Source: Ktedonosporobacter rubrisoli (lineage in GTDB: Bacteria > Chloroflexota > Ktedonobacteria > Ktedonobacterales > Ktedonobacteraceae). Taken from it: a stretch of DNA of 64,000 nt. This document shows positions 8,703-17,983 of the stretch, one piece after another (the first letter of the stretch is position 1; each line of letters starts with the position of its first letter). The stretch lies in NCBI RefSeq assembly GCF_004208415.1, contig NZ_CP035758.1, positions 9,362,001-9,426,000 of the forward strand. Reading direction: 5' to 3'. Both the position numbers and the translations under genes were made by a program. The notes under the pieces are model-generated. The model did not search any database. It worked only from the letters and a program-made list of their open reading frames with translations, and was not told where the DNA came from.

Positions 8703-10085
8703 ATGGACCAGTCAGTACAACCTCACGCTAACCAGGAACAACTTTTCTCCCAGACAGCGGCACCTCAAGCAGCTGTACCTTCCTCCCAGCCGAGTTCGCT
8801 GGAAAGCATGTTTATGGAGTTTCGTACTCAAGGGCAGAACAGCGTTGGCTGGATTGAATCTAGCTTCAGGAGTGCCCTGGAGGCGCTCTGGGCAAATCGC
8901 CTGCGCTCTTTATTAACTGGACTAGGTATTATTATTGGTATTGCTGCGGTGATTGGCGCGATTACCTTAACGCGTGGCGTGGGAACATTCATCGATACTT
9001 TTATTACAGCCAAACTTGGAGCCAATACCATTATCGTTACGCCCGGAGCGTTCTCCTCGGGTGGCGCCGTTAAAAAGCAAGCAGTACAATCTCTCACCTT
9101 GCGCGATCTGCAGGCTATAGAACGGCTTCCCCATGTGGCGGGAGCCAGTCCTTATATTGGATTGAGCGCGCAAGTAGTCTATGAGAATCAAAGCACGAAA
9201 TCCCAGGTTGCGGGCGTAAGTAGCTCTTATCAGTCTATTCAGAGTTGGCAGATAGCCGAGGGCTTCTGGTTTAGTGCTCAAGAAGATGCTGGGGGGGCAT
9301 CTATAGCTGTGATTGGTGATAGCATTGCCCACGACCTTTTTGAGGCCTCGGGCGTTGATCCTATTGGACAGCAGATCCGCATTCGCGATCAGATCTTTCG
9401 CGTAGAGGGTGTTCTGGCTCCTAAAGGGGGAATGCAGGATGCCATCGTGTTTGTGCCCTATAAAGCGGCGCAAGCTCGCCTGCTAAACCAGAGTTTTCTC
9501 AGCCAGATAGGGGTTGAAGCCGATAGCCGTGATAATTTAGATCAGGTGGTGCAGGATATTACAGCTACTCTTGAGCGAGATCATCATACGAGTGGAGGAA
9601 GCGACTTCCAGATTAGTACTTCGCTGCAGATCTTAAAACAGGAAGATCAGGCTACGCAGCAGATTACCTTGCTGATGGCTGGCGTGGCGGCGATCTCGCT
9701 CACCATTGGCGGCATCGGTATTATGAATATTATGCTGGTCTCGGTGACTGAGCGCACGCGTGAAATAGGGATTCGGATGTCTGTAGGGGCGAAGCGCCGC
9801 GATATTCGTAATCAGTTTCTGGTCGAAGCACTATTTATGTGTATAGTAGGTGGGATTATTGGTATGGTGCTGGGGGCGCTGGTTGGATGGTTGATGGTCA
9901 AGGTAATTATGAGCGCGATAGTGGGCGATAGCGTCGGTAGCCTCTCGGTGCCTTTCATTATTACCCCCGATACGCTGCTCCTCCCATTTATAGTGTCTGC
10001 GCTCATTGCCGTTATTTTTGGTCTCTATCCCGCTGTGCGAGCTTCACGCCTCGATCCCGTTGCTGCCTTGCGACATGGCCGATAA
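8703..10085 (+). CDS. MacB/FtsX-type ABC permease 3
   Basis: A 460-residue third paralogue. It starts at ATG 8703 after GAAAGGGG. It has the leader motif LESMFMEFRTQ, the first helix after NRLRSLLTGLGI, the extracytoplasmic domain with IGQQIRIRDQ and three C-terminal helices with GIGIMNIMLVSVTERTREIGIR and YPAVRASRLDP. Because MacB-type permeases act as dimers, three paralogues with one ATPase allow homo- or heterodimers; which forms cannot be told from sequence. A strong hairpin follows the stop, ending the cluster. Confidence 0.9.
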   Translation: MDQSVQPHANQEQLFSQTAAPQAAVPSSQPSSLESMFMEFRTQGQNSVGWIESSFRSALEALWANRLRSLLTGLGIIIGIAAVIGAITLTRGVGTFIDTFITAKLGANTIIVTPGAFSSGGAVKKQAVQSLTLRDLQAIERLPHVAGASPYIGLSAQVVYENQSTKSQVAGVSSSYQSIQSWQIAEGFWFSAQEDAGGASIAVIGDSIAHDLFEASGVDPIGQQIRIRDQIFRVEGVLAPKGGMQDAIVFVPYKAAQARLLNQSFLSQIGVEADSRDNLDQVVQDITATLERDHHTSGGSDFQISTSLQILKQEDQATQQITLLMAGVAAISLTIGGIGIMNIMLVSVTERTREIGIRMSVGAKRRDIRNQFLVEALFMCIVGGIIGMVLGALVGWLMVKVIMSAIVGDSVGSLSVPFIITPDTLLLPFIVSALIAVIFGLYPAVRASRLDPVAALRHGR

Positions 10086-10087
10086 AA

Positions 10088-10135
10088 TTAAGATCTGGCG
10101 ATTTTCAAAACTTTCGCCAGATCTTAACTATTTTA
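10088..10135 (+). terminator. Terminator after the exporter cluster
   Basis: A perfect 14-bp stem pairs 10088-10101 with 10114-10127 around a 12-base loop, followed by CTATTTTA. It ends the exporter transcript and may also work for the convergent gene on the other strand. Confidence 0.8.
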
Positions 10136-10170
10136 TGTAACTCAATGGCTTAGCCTTTGCCGGGCTGAGC

Positions 10171-11823
10171 TTATTTTTCTCCTCCAGGCGTGGGAACCGA
10201 CCCGCTGGCTGTGGGTGTAGTCGCCTTATTTGGGACGACAAAGATTCCTTGCTGGGCCTGTTGTATCATCGCCTCCAGGAATGGGTCACTGAGGAGATCG
10301 GCAGGATTGGAGGAGTCCTGATACTGCATTGTAACATCTCCCTGATGCTGGGGAACTCCGCCGCGCTCCTCAAATCCTTCAGCAGTACCGTTGCCCATCT
10401 CATAGGTTTCGTACGTCTGATTGCCAACATGTTGATAGTCCTGCTCGTTTACAGGTTGGTAGGCGGGATCGAAGAAAGCTTCCTGGTTATTAGGATCAAT
10501 GTAGGCCTGCTCGTTGGGATCGGCATAAGCAGGATCAATATAGGCCTGGCCATTGGGATCACCATAGGCAGGATCGTTATAAGCCTGGCCGTTGGGATCG
10601 GCATAGGCAGGATCAATATAGGCCTGGCCGTTGGGATCACCATAGGCCTGAGCATTAGGATCGAAGTAGGCGGGATCTGCAGACTGCATATAATTCTGAC
10701 CATTAGCGTCTGCATATTGCATGTAATTCTGTCCATCAGAGCCTATATAGCTAGCTTCGTTTGGCGCAGCCGCCTGCATATAGGCCTGGCCATTGGGATC
10801 ACCATAGGCGGGATCGTTATAAGCCTGGCCATTGGGGTCAATGTAAGCCGAATTGGCATAGGCCTGAGCGTTGGGATCACCATAGGCGGGATCTGCGGTT
10901 TGCATATACATTTGGGCAGACTGGGCCATCTCTGGTACTGCCACCGTAGCGTAACTGTTATTCATCATTGGCGAATAATCAGCCGCTGGTGGCGCATTAT
11001 TGGATAGTCCCATTTGCTTTTCCCATTCATTCTGGTTGACCCAGGCTCCGTTGGACTGTACAGGAGGTGCCGGCATAGCAGAAGCGTTGGCCGCCCAGGG
11101 TGCCACCTGCGCCCTTTTCTTGCGCTGAAGTTGCACGAGTAGGACGATGGCTGTAGCCAGGATCGCCAGCGCACTAACGCCACCCCCGATGGGTACCAGC
11201 ATCCCCAGACTATTCTGCTTTCCCTTAGACACTGAGCCGCTGTCATCTGATTGGTTGGATGCCGAAGGCGATCCCGCGTTCGCCGTTGTATTTGAGCCAG
11301 TAGATGTTGGCGATGGTGGCGGGCTAGCTACCATTGTCGGTACAATAGCCGCGGGCTGCGTAACGCCAAGGATAGGCGTAGCTGTTGGGATGGGGCGCGA
11401 CGTTGGCGTTGGCACAATTGCTGGTGTTTCAGTCACGCCAACTGCGGGCGTCGCGGTAGGATCAACCACTGGCGTATCTGTAGGTGTGGCCGTGGGCACA
11501 CGGGTCGGATGCCTGGTAGGTTTCGCTGTAGGGCTAGGAATAGTATCCGTAGGAGTGGAAGTAGTTTGTGTTTCAGTTTGAGTTGGCTCAGTAGTAACTG
11601 TCTGAGTAACTCCTCCAGGAGTGGTATTGCCTTGGGTGCCGTCAGGCGTGCCTATATGCGTGTTTCTTGGTGTGCGGTCGAGTTGCGTAGTTTGAGATGG
11701 ATTATTTACAGCACTGGCTGGCGTAGTTGCGATCAGACCTATCACAGAGAATAACAACAGCGCCGTGCAGAGGGCCACTAACTTAAGCAGCAGGTGCTTG
11801 TTCATATGCGAATTGTTGCTCAT
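10171..11823 (-). CDS. Membrane protein with Thr/Pro-rich stalk and DPNGQAY-type repeats
   Basis: A 550-residue protein of unknown function. A signal sequence at residues 7-35 is followed by an extracellular stalk rich in Thr and Pro (TPT/TAT patterns, about residues 60-190), one transmembrane helix (about 205-235) followed by RKKR, and then a long Tyr/Ala/Asp/Pro/Asn/Gln-rich region (about 300-470) with some fourteen degenerate copies of a DPNGQAY-like unit. The charge after the helix places the repeats in the cytoplasm. GGAGG lies 12 bases before the start. The repeats resemble low-complexity scaffolds or prion-like segments, but this is only composition. Convergent with the exporter cluster. 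Confidence 0.75.
   Translation of the reverse strand: MSNNSHMNKHLLLKLVALCTALLLFSVIGLIATTPASAVNNPSQTTQLDRTPRNTHIGTPDGTQGNTTPGGVTQTVTTEPTQTETQTTSTPTDTIPSPTAKPTRHPTRVPTATPTDTPVVDPTATPAVGVTETPAIVPTPTSRPIPTATPILGVTQPAAIVPTMVASPPPSPTSTGSNTTANAGSPSASNQSDDSGSVSKGKQNSLGMLVPIGGGVSALAILATAIVLLVQLQRKKRAQVAPWAANASAMPAPPVQSNGAWVNQNEWEKQMGLSNNAPPAADYSPMMNNSYATVAVPEMAQSAQMYMQTADPAYGDPNAQAYANSAYIDPNGQAYNDPAYGDPNGQAYMQAAAPNEASYIGSDGQNYMQYADANGQNYMQSADPAYFDPNAQAYGDPNGQAYIDPAYADPNGQAYNDPAYGDPNGQAYIDPAYADPNEQAYIDPNNQEAFFDPAYQPVNEQDYQHVGNQTYETYEMGNGTAEGFEERGGVPQHQGDVTMQYQDSSNPADLLSDPFLEAMIQQAQQGIFVVPNKATTPTASGSVPTPGGEK
10490..10920 (-). repeat. Tandem coding repeats (DPNGQAY unit)
   Basis: On the plus strand the unit reads approximately TAGGCCTGGCCATTGGGATC with spacers, repeated at irregular steps with small variants. 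All changes keep the frame, so the array is under coding constraint or recently expanded. Confidence 0.7.
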
Positions 11824-12173
11824 AATAAAAATAAACCTCCCAGCACTGATTGAGTTGGAAGACAGGAAGAAAGATGCTTCCTCCTTGGCTTATAAAGGGC
11901 TACCCTGGCATACGACGTGCTGAAATTATGTCTGATGGGAGTATAGATGAACATCTATTCATACGTCAAGCAAACAGCAATAATGTACTAATGAAACAAG
12001 TTGAGTGCTCTTGAGTTTTTGGCCAGCATTTGGCTCAAATATGCGTAAAATGACGCTATCACTGGTAATATTTGGAAATATAATTCAGAGCCTGCTAGTT
12101 TTGGCGCCGCTGGCCTGATAAATTGGTCTGGAACCAGCGATGGCGCCATTCCGAAACCTGGCGGAAATCTTGC
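11824..12173. other. Upstream region of the repeat protein
   Basis: About 350 bases between the sigma-factor terminator and the minus-strand repeat-protein gene. It should hold that gene's promoter, but no confident -35/-10 pair was picked. No coding frame is convincing. Confidence 0.35.
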
Positions 12174-12218
12174 ATAATAAAAGGGAACCCGACTCATCTC
12201 AAATGTGAGCGGGTTCCC
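12174..12218 (-). terminator. Terminator of the sigma-factor gene
   Basis: GGGAACCCG (12183-12191) pairs with CGGGTTCCC (12210-12218), extended by CTCA/TGAG across a one-base bulge. On the minus strand the stem is followed by TTTTATTAT, a good Rho-independent terminator. Confidence 0.85.
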
Positions 12219-12275
12219 GAGGATAGCAAGCGAGATGCACGATATAGGGTTGTTATGAATAGAATGAAAGCAGTA

Positions 12276-13451
12276 TCAGGCGTAATCGCGCATCATATGT
12301 ACCTGAATTGGTTGACGCAAAGTACGTAAAGCCTTTACTTCTATCTGGCGTATGCGCTCTCGCGTGAGTTTGAAGTAGGCGCTAAGCTCCTCTAAAGTAT
12401 GGCAATAGCCATCGTGAAGGCCATAGCGTAGTTCAATCACCTGGCGTTCTCTCTGGCTAAGCGTCTCAAGAGCGTGAGAGATGTGTTCTTGTAATACCTG
12501 GTGAGTAACCACGTCAGCCGGAGCCGCAGCTTGCGTATCTTCTAGCGTATCGGCCAGATGGTACTGTTCATCATCGATAAGAGGCGCATCAAGAGAGATA
12601 GGAGCTTCGGCCATACTTTGCAATTCGACCACACGCTCTTTCGTGAGATTGATCGCGCAGGCGATTTCTTCAGGAAATGGATCGCGTCCCAGTTCCTGAT
12701 AGAGTTGGCGGGTGACGCGCTTCATTTTGTAAATCAACTCTACCACATGTACAGGAATATGAATGGTACGTGTATGTTCTGCAACTGCCCGGCTAATAGC
12801 CTGGCGTATCCACCATGTTGCATAGGTGCTGAAGCGGAAGCCACGACGAGGATCAAACTTCTGTGCGGCTCGAATCAGGCCGAGATTGCCCTCCTGAATG
12901 AGATCAAGCAGCGAGATTCCATGATTGTTGTAGCGCTTAGCGATACTCACAACGAGACGTAAATTGGCCTCCACAAGATGGCGTTGTGCATTCTGGTCTC
13001 CATCAGCTACACGGTGGGCCACCATTTGTTCCTGCTCTGGCGAGAGCAAGGGATAACGGCCAATCTCGGCAAGATATTGCCTGATTGCATTCTCAACCTC
13101 TTTTTCCTCTCCCTCCTCAGTATCCTCCTCCGTGTATTCCTCTTCCTCATCTTCGCGGAAGTTGCTGCGCGCCGCGTTTTTGCGTGAGCGCCGGGTCGTA
13201 CTATCGAGCTTGCGCGGCGAGGACCCGTTGAAAGAGGTTTCGGCTTCTTCAGGATACGAAGTTTCCTCTAGCCCCTCTTCCACAGAGGTTTGGCCTGCTC
13301 TTCTCCCTTTTCTGCGGGCAACGGATTTGCGCCTTAGAGTTGGTTTTTTGTGTTTTGGCTGATTCTGCTGAGTTTCATAAGTTTCAGGAACTTCCTGATC
13401 CTGGGTTGTAACGTTTTCTACTGTCTTCGCCAGCTTTGTGATGGCTACCAT
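12276..13451 (-). CDS. RpoD/SigA-like RNA polymerase sigma factor
   Basis: A 391-residue sigma-70 family protein. The start at 13451 is chosen because AAGGAG sits about seven bases before it; a longer frame begins 12 codons earlier. The first 120 residues are charged and low-complexity (Lys/Arg, then Glu-rich). Region 1.2 (IRQYLAEIGRYPLLSPEQE) is followed by region 2 with NLRLVVSIAKRY, the LDLIQEGNLGLIRAAQKFD core and the -10 recognition helix FSTYATWWIRQAI, then region 3, and region 4 with LSQRERQVIELRYGL and the LTRERIRQIEVKALRTLR helix-turn-helix. Group 1 and group 2 factors look alike at this level; the atypical N-terminus favours a group 2 alternative factor. Transcribed alone. Confidence 0.92.
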   Translation of the reverse strand: MVAITKLAKTVENVTTQDQEVPETYETQQNQPKHKKPTLRRKSVARRKGRRAGQTSVEEGLEETSYPEEAETSFNGSSPRKLDSTTRRSRKNAARSNFREDEEEEYTEEDTEEGEEKEVENAIRQYLAEIGRYPLLSPEQEQMVAHRVADGDQNAQRHLVEANLRLVVSIAKRYNNHGISLLDLIQEGNLGLIRAAQKFDPRRGFRFSTYATWWIRQAISRAVAEHTRTIHIPVHVVELIYKMKRVTRQLYQELGRDPFPEEIACAINLTKERVVELQSMAEAPISLDAPLIDDEQYHLADTLEDTQAAAPADVVTHQVLQEHISHALETLSQRERQVIELRYGLHDGYCHTLEELSAYFKLTRERIRQIEVKALRTLRQPIQVHMMRDYA

Positions 13452-13930
13452 ATACCTACTCCTTAGATGCCTCAATTCCCATTCCACAAATTGGTAACCG
13501 GAGACGAATGATGCTGGAGCTAACCCTTCCTACCAGGCTGGAGCTTTTCCAGCAACACTGTGCCCAAAACTTTTTTCGGACACATCCCCCCTTTACTAAG
13601 AGTTGTGCAAGATATGTGCCAATATAGAATTGTAGGGATATAACGGCGAAAAAAGAGGTAAATTCAGGCTCATTCCTGTGAAATATAGCTTCAACGCGCC
13701 TGAATATTTTGCGTTAATTGCGCCGGCTTGTTAAGTAAATCTGCCAAAAACTGTAAAATTTTTCCGGCCCCTGGGGAAATTTCCGCAGTTTTTGCGGAAA
13801 TAGCTCTGTACAAGCAAAAATGCTCGCCCAGGTCGTTTATTTGCACTGAATACATCTTCTGGCGTAGCCGTAAGATAGAAAATCGCCTATCTGTTATGTA
13901 GATGCTTAGCTTATGTAAGGAAAAGAATGC
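13452..13930. other. Divergent promoter region between sigma factor and Thr/Pro-rich protein
   Basis: This 479-base region must drive both flanking genes. ATTTCCGCA (13779-13787) and TGCGGAAAT (13793-13801) form a perfect 9-bp inverted repeat with a 5-base spacer, a candidate operator or small hairpin in the leader of the rightward gene. No reading frame is convincing. Confidence 0.4.
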
Positions 13931-15265
13931 ATGCCGACTCATAGACAGCTTGAGCATGGACGAGATAGTCTGCGCATACCACCTCGTACTTCAGCCCTTC
14001 CACCTGGCTCCGTCACCGTACGTCCCCGCTATCGTGGGGTTGATCCGGCTTTAGACGAGTATGATATCGCGCAAATTCCTACCAGGCCCGAACCAGTAAT
14101 GTGGCAGTATGAATCTTCAGACTATATAGCAGAGAGCAGCCTTCCCGCGCTTTCGCTTGTTAAGAGGCAGAAGTCTGCCCGGCTTGCCATCGACGAAATT
14201 GATACTTTGCCACCAGGCAGAGCTGGGAGCTCAGAACAACAGGATAGGCGTATGTGGGCCAACAGCGCCACGCTAGAGGGATGTACTACAACCGCAAACG
14301 CTCAGGAAACCGTTGCAGATTATCAGGCCTTACCTGGATCGCAGCCTTCGCTTCAGGCCCGAACATTCCATAGTTCAGCTGCGAGGAGTACCTTTGATTG
14401 GCTTCGCTGGTGGTTACTGTATCCAGGACGTATTGAGCGTGTACTCTGGCTGGTGGGTACTGTGTTGCTTGTGGGCGTTACAGGAATCCTATTAAGTGTG
14501 AGCCTTTTGAATATCGGCATTGCAGGCTTTTGCCTTCCCGCTAATAGCGGGCGCTCAGCCGCCAGGACAATAGCTACTCCGGCTGGAAATATCGGCGCCA
14601 CTTCAACTCCAATGCCTACTTCCACAAGCCAGGCAACGCCTACTCCGGAGGCCACAACTGCCGTCAAAGCAACTCCCGAGAGTGAGCCGGCGCAGCCGAC
14701 AGCTGGTACATCCGCCACGCTGACCCCTACGGCAATTCCCGTCCTCTGGCTTCCGCAGCCTACCCCGGACGTGGGGCAGCCACAGCCCTCTCCTACCGCA
14801 GGGCAGAAGACTTCCACTCCCGAGCCAACGGCAGTAACACCGACTACTACTCACACGCCAGCCGCTGGCTCACCAACTCCAACCAGGCAAGCGACAGATG
14901 GAGCCACTCCGACATCTTCGCCAGTCAGCGCGACCCCAGATACTACAGAAAGTGCTGCCTCGACGGTAGCGACGGCAACCATAACGCCAACCGTGACGCA
15001 AACCGCAGTTACTACGGATGGCGCAAACAATGGCACTGATGCACTTTCGCAGTCGGCAGTACTCCCCTTGTTGGCGCTGCCCCCGAACTGGGGAGAGCCT
15101 GCAACTGATATGCTTGCAAGAATGTGGTCAGGGGTATTGACGCTCGGCATTACATTTGCCCTTATCATTCTGGGTATTGTTGCACTCATCGTACAACAGC
15201 GATCGGCTGCTCAAGTGGAGCCGAACAAAGGGTGTGAGCGCGAGCCAGGCCGGCCTGAAGCATAA
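13931..15265 (+). CDS. Thr/Pro-rich two-helix membrane protein, function unknown
   Basis: A 444-residue protein. AAGGAAAAG precedes the ATG. About 150 polar, cytoplasmic-looking residues lead to a transmembrane helix (IERVLWLVGTVLLVGVTG, about residue 165-190), then about 190 residues dominated by Thr, Pro, Ala and Ser in TPT/ATP patterns, and a second transmembrane helix (about 400-430) followed by a short tail. The Thr/Pro stretch would lie outside the cell and resembles the stalk in the 10.2-11.8 kb protein and the insert in the 59.7-61.6 kb anti-sigma factor. No enzymatic domain is visible. Confidence 0.75.
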   Translation: MPTHRQLEHGRDSLRIPPRTSALPPGSVTVRPRYRGVDPALDEYDIAQIPTRPEPVMWQYESSDYIAESSLPALSLVKRQKSARLAIDEIDTLPPGRAGSSEQQDRRMWANSATLEGCTTTANAQETVADYQALPGSQPSLQARTFHSSAARSTFDWLRWWLLYPGRIERVLWLVGTVLLVGVTGILLSVSLLNIGIAGFCLPANSGRSAARTIATPAGNIGATSTPMPTSTSQATPTPEATTAVKATPESEPAQPTAGTSATLTPTAIPVLWLPQPTPDVGQPQPSPTAGQKTSTPEPTAVTPTTTHTPAAGSPTPTRQATDGATPTSSPVSATPDTTESAASTVATATITPTVTQTAVTTDGANNGTDALSQSAVLPLLALPPNWGEPATDMLARMWSGVLTLGITFALIILGIVALIVQQRSAAQVEPNKGCEREPGRPEA

Positions 15266-15352
15266 TTGGTCGAGAGATTATAATGGAAAAGTGAAGAGTA
15301 AGTGTTAGTTAAAGGCATGAGATGCAGTCAGGCAGCCATAATGGAGGCTTCT

Positions 15353-15826
15353 ATGAAGTGCCAGAAGAACGTGGATAGTGTGGTTGTATTGGACGAAGAG
15401 TATATGACCCCTGCTTTTACGCGCAGCCAGCCCTATGTGCTCGTCGCCGATGATGATAGAGATATTCTTGCGGTTATTATGTTGTTGCTGGAGACCGAAG
15501 GATATGCCGGATTGGGGTTTGCCGATAGCCGGAAGGTTCTCCCCTTTTTAATGCAGGCAGAGCAGGGGTTGGAAAAGGATCTCCGCTTGCCTGCAGTAGT
15601 TTTGCTGGATCTGATGATGCCAGGTATTTCTGGTTATGATATCGCTGCCTGGCTGAATATGCATCCCTGGGGAGCTCACGTTCCTGTTATTGTTATGACT
15701 GCCGACGATAGAATACACAGTGCCAGCGATATTCGAGGGGCAAGCGATTGGCTAAGCAAGCCGTTTCAGATAGATGTGCTGCTGGAAAAGCTGGAGCGCT
15801 ATCTTGCTCCGTCCCGTCTTCCCTAA
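15353..15826 (+). CDS. Single-domain response regulator
   Basis: A 157-residue receiver protein. The ATG at 15353 has GGAGG five bases upstream and is preferred over GTG 15302. The receiver domain starts near residue 27: acidic pocket VADDDRD (31-37), phospho-acceptor Asp86 in LLDLMMPG, switch Thr116 in VMTAD and Lys136 in SKPF. There is no output domain, so it probably works by protein contact like CheY or Spo0F, or passes phosphate on. No histidine kinase is adjacent. Confidence 0.88.
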   Translation: MKCQKNVDSVVVLDEEYMTPAFTRSQPYVLVADDDRDILAVIMLLLETEGYAGLGFADSRKVLPFLMQAEQGLEKDLRLPAVVLLDLMMPGISGYDIAAWLNMHPWGAHVPVIVMTADDRIHSASDIRGASDWLSKPFQIDVLLEKLERYLAPSRLP

Positions 15827-16288
15827 GAAACCTGTAGTATTCTAAACCTTTCCGGCTGTCATCCTCTTTTGGCAAGGAGCAGGAGGAACCGGCTCCATAC
15901 CTAACTTCGCTTGTGCATACTGACAGTGTTTATGTCGTACTGGAGCTTTGTCCTAATTTGTGCTAGCCCATCAGGGCATTTTTTGCGTCTTGAAGGTGCT
16001 TTTGACTATACTTTCCACATGGGCTAATTTTACTGGCTGAGCCCGGCTTGTGTCGGGTCTAGGCGTTATTAAATGAGGGTAGAATGCTATAAAGCGTTCT
16101 ATTCTGCTGAATTATCTATAGCCGATAGACTCATATTCTTGATACCTTAGTGCCTTGTTCAGTTGGCAAGTCGGGCTAATAATACATTCAGGCTGAGCAG
16201 AAGGAAGTCAAAATCCGCGCAGACAGAAAGATTATGTTGCTTAACAATATCAATGCATTAACATGCGTGTCGGTGGGAAAAGTTGAAG
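15827..16288. other. Intergenic region before a gene relic
   Basis: About 460 bases without a convincing gene or strong terminator. Short inverted repeats around the CCGGCT/AGCCGG sequences near 15850-15895 are weak. The adjoining 16289-16763 stretch looks like decayed coding sequence and is listed separately. Confidence 0.35.
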
Positions 16289-16763
16289 ATGTCTATGAAT
16301 CAAGAGATTGCTGATGGTGTTGGCTAGTAGTTTGGGTATTTCAGGCGCGAAAGATAAATTGTCTGAGCAGCGGATAGATGGACTTCTGATAAGCTAGAGA
16401 GCCGTATAACGCTGATTACTAGAGAGGCGCTTCACTGAAAATTTTGCTGCAGGTGCCGATAGTTGTTATACCGCTAATAGCATTACAGAGGCGCTCAATG
16501 CTTGCTCTTATTTAAGAAGAGTTTTCAGGCGTACCTGGTGATACTCCCTGGGTAGTGTTCTACCAGGTAACCTGTGAGATTTACGAATTGAGCATTGATG
16601 ATTTTATTTCCTATCTCAATAATGCGATCAGTCAATGGATAAGCAAGAGATTGATACTGCGCGTGATGGTATAGGGACCATACCACTTTTTCTATGTCCT
16701 TTAGCGCGCTTTGTTGAGGATAGCGATGAGCGCATGAGATGCCAGGGCGGGATAACTAGTTAA
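16289..16763 (+). pseudogene. Frameshifted remnant of an unidentified gene
   Basis: No single frame is open, but a patchwork of plus-strand frames gives protein-like sequence. In order: MSMNQEIADG from 16289; LASSLGISGAKDKLSEQRID from the ATG region at 16314; DKLESRITLITREALH from 16388; ENFAAGADSCYTANSITEAL from 16437; a stretch with GDTPWVVFYQVTCEIYELS from 16516; and DKQEIDTARDGIGTIPLFLC from 16638, ending at TAA 16761. That needs at least five frame changes over about 158 codons. The family is not recognised. The evidence is amino-acid composition and frame continuity only. Confidence 0.4.
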
Positions 16764-16776
16764 GGATAATAAGTAA

Positions 16777-17868
16777 ATGGCGCAAAAGCGTAAGAAAGTT
16801 ATAAGCATTGCCGTATTGTTAGCGATAGTGGCCAGTGCCGCGCTGGCCCTGGTCTTTATTCAACCTCAGAGCAGCCTGGCGAAAGGGAGCAGCAGTAGCG
16901 TTACCGATTATGCGACTCCTGGTGTTGATCCCTGGGGGACAGCCCTTGATGGCGGCGGAAATGTCTGGGTAGCGCTGCCGGGATGTGATCCTAGCCCATC
17001 CTGCGCAACAGGCACGCCAGCCGGGAAGATAGGCGTCTTCAATCCTGGCTCGCGAACCTGGACACATACCTATCAGTTGCCCACTGGCTACGGGCAGGCA
17101 CTCTTCCTGGCCTTTGATCGCAGCGGCCAGCTCTGGTTCCCCATGCCAACAACCAATTCTCTTGGTGTGTTCAATCCTGCTACCAATTCATTCAACCAGT
17201 GGAAGGTGCCGACCGCCGGTTCGGGTCCCTGGGATATTGCTATCGACTCTAAGGGTATTATCTGGTTTACTGAGCACTATAGCAATAAAATCGGATCTTT
17301 CAACCCGGCAACCCATGCCTTTAAGGAGGTTGCGACTCCCGCTGGTAATAGCTTGCCATATGGTATCACTGTAGATAAATCTGATAATATCTGGTTTACC
17401 GAGAACAATGATGCAGTTGCCCTCATTGGCGAATATACGGCACAGGGCGTTCTCCAAGAATACAAGATCCGCAACGGGTCAACTAAAGGCCTGACTCCTC
17501 ATATGATTACTACCGATGGCAGTGGCAATGTCTGGTGGTCGGAGGGTTGGGTTGCCATGATTGGCAAACTGAATGTAGCCTCCGCGCAGCCTGGCACAAA
17601 TAGTGGTGTAACTGAATACGCCTATCATCCTACCTGCGCCAACTGTGGAACGCATACATCGGGAATCAGCGTAGGTCCCGATGGGCTGATCTGGTTTGAT
17701 GATTCACTGCAGAGCATTTATGGTTCCTTCAATCCCGGCTCAGGCGCCTTTAGCCTGTACAATACGCCTACCCAGAGTAGCCATCCGCATGATGGCTTGA
17801 AGGTTGATGGCCAGAATCGCGTCTGGTTTGACGAGGAGTTTGCCGGCAAACTGGCCGTAAGGGGCTAA
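16777..17868 (+). CDS. Secreted Vgb/SMP-30-like beta-propeller protein
   Basis: A 363-residue exported protein. AAGGA precedes the ATG. The signal or anchor is residues 1-36 (KRKK, then a hydrophobic core, then AKG). The rest is a beta-propeller with repeated blade motifs such as GxxWF, NIWFTE, LIWFDD and RVWFDE, matching the virginiamycin B lyase/streptogramin lyase group. Catalytic identity cannot be confirmed: many propellers with this signature are not lyases, and the exported location argues against an antibiotic-lyase role. Followed by a strong terminator. Confidence 0.82.
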   Translation: MAQKRKKVISIAVLLAIVASAALALVFIQPQSSLAKGSSSSVTDYATPGVDPWGTALDGGGNVWVALPGCDPSPSCATGTPAGKIGVFNPGSRTWTHTYQLPTGYGQALFLAFDRSGQLWFPMPTTNSLGVFNPATNSFNQWKVPTAGSGPWDIAIDSKGIIWFTEHYSNKIGSFNPATHAFKEVATPAGNSLPYGITVDKSDNIWFTENNDAVALIGEYTAQGVLQEYKIRNGSTKGLTPHMITTDGSGNVWWSEGWVAMIGKLNVASAQPGTNSGVTEYAYHPTCANCGTHTSGISVGPDGLIWFDDSLQSIYGSFNPGSGAFSLYNTPTQSSHPHDGLKVDGQNRVWFDEEFAGKLAVRG

Positions 17869-17911
17869 GCCGACAGCTATACCGATCTTTAAAAGCGTAC
17901 TTAGCCAAACG

Positions 17912-17948
17912 TGAGGAGACTGTAAGACAGTCTCCTCATCTGTCTTTA
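17912..17948 (+). terminator. Terminator after the propeller gene
   Basis: TGAGGAGACTGT (17912-17923) pairs perfectly with ACAGTCTCCTCA (17927-17938) around a 3-base loop and is followed by TCTGTCTTT. Confidence 0.85.
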
Positions 17949-17983
17949 GCGCTGTTGAACCAGCGAGAAATCTTCGCGTAATT

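Noticed and set aside
10249..11007. Plus-strand open frame opposite the DPNGQAY repeats
   Set aside because: Antisense image of a repeat array; the hydrophobic Ile/Gly pattern arises from the complementary codons.
13931..15265. Thought of as a surface adhesin because of Thr/Pro repeats
   Set aside because: Two transmembrane helices flank the Thr/Pro part and there is no signal peptide, sorting motif or adhesion domain.
16777..17868. Antibiotic-resistance streptogramin lyase
   Set aside because: Only the propeller signature is seen; the exported location and lack of verified catalytic residues do not support a resistance call.
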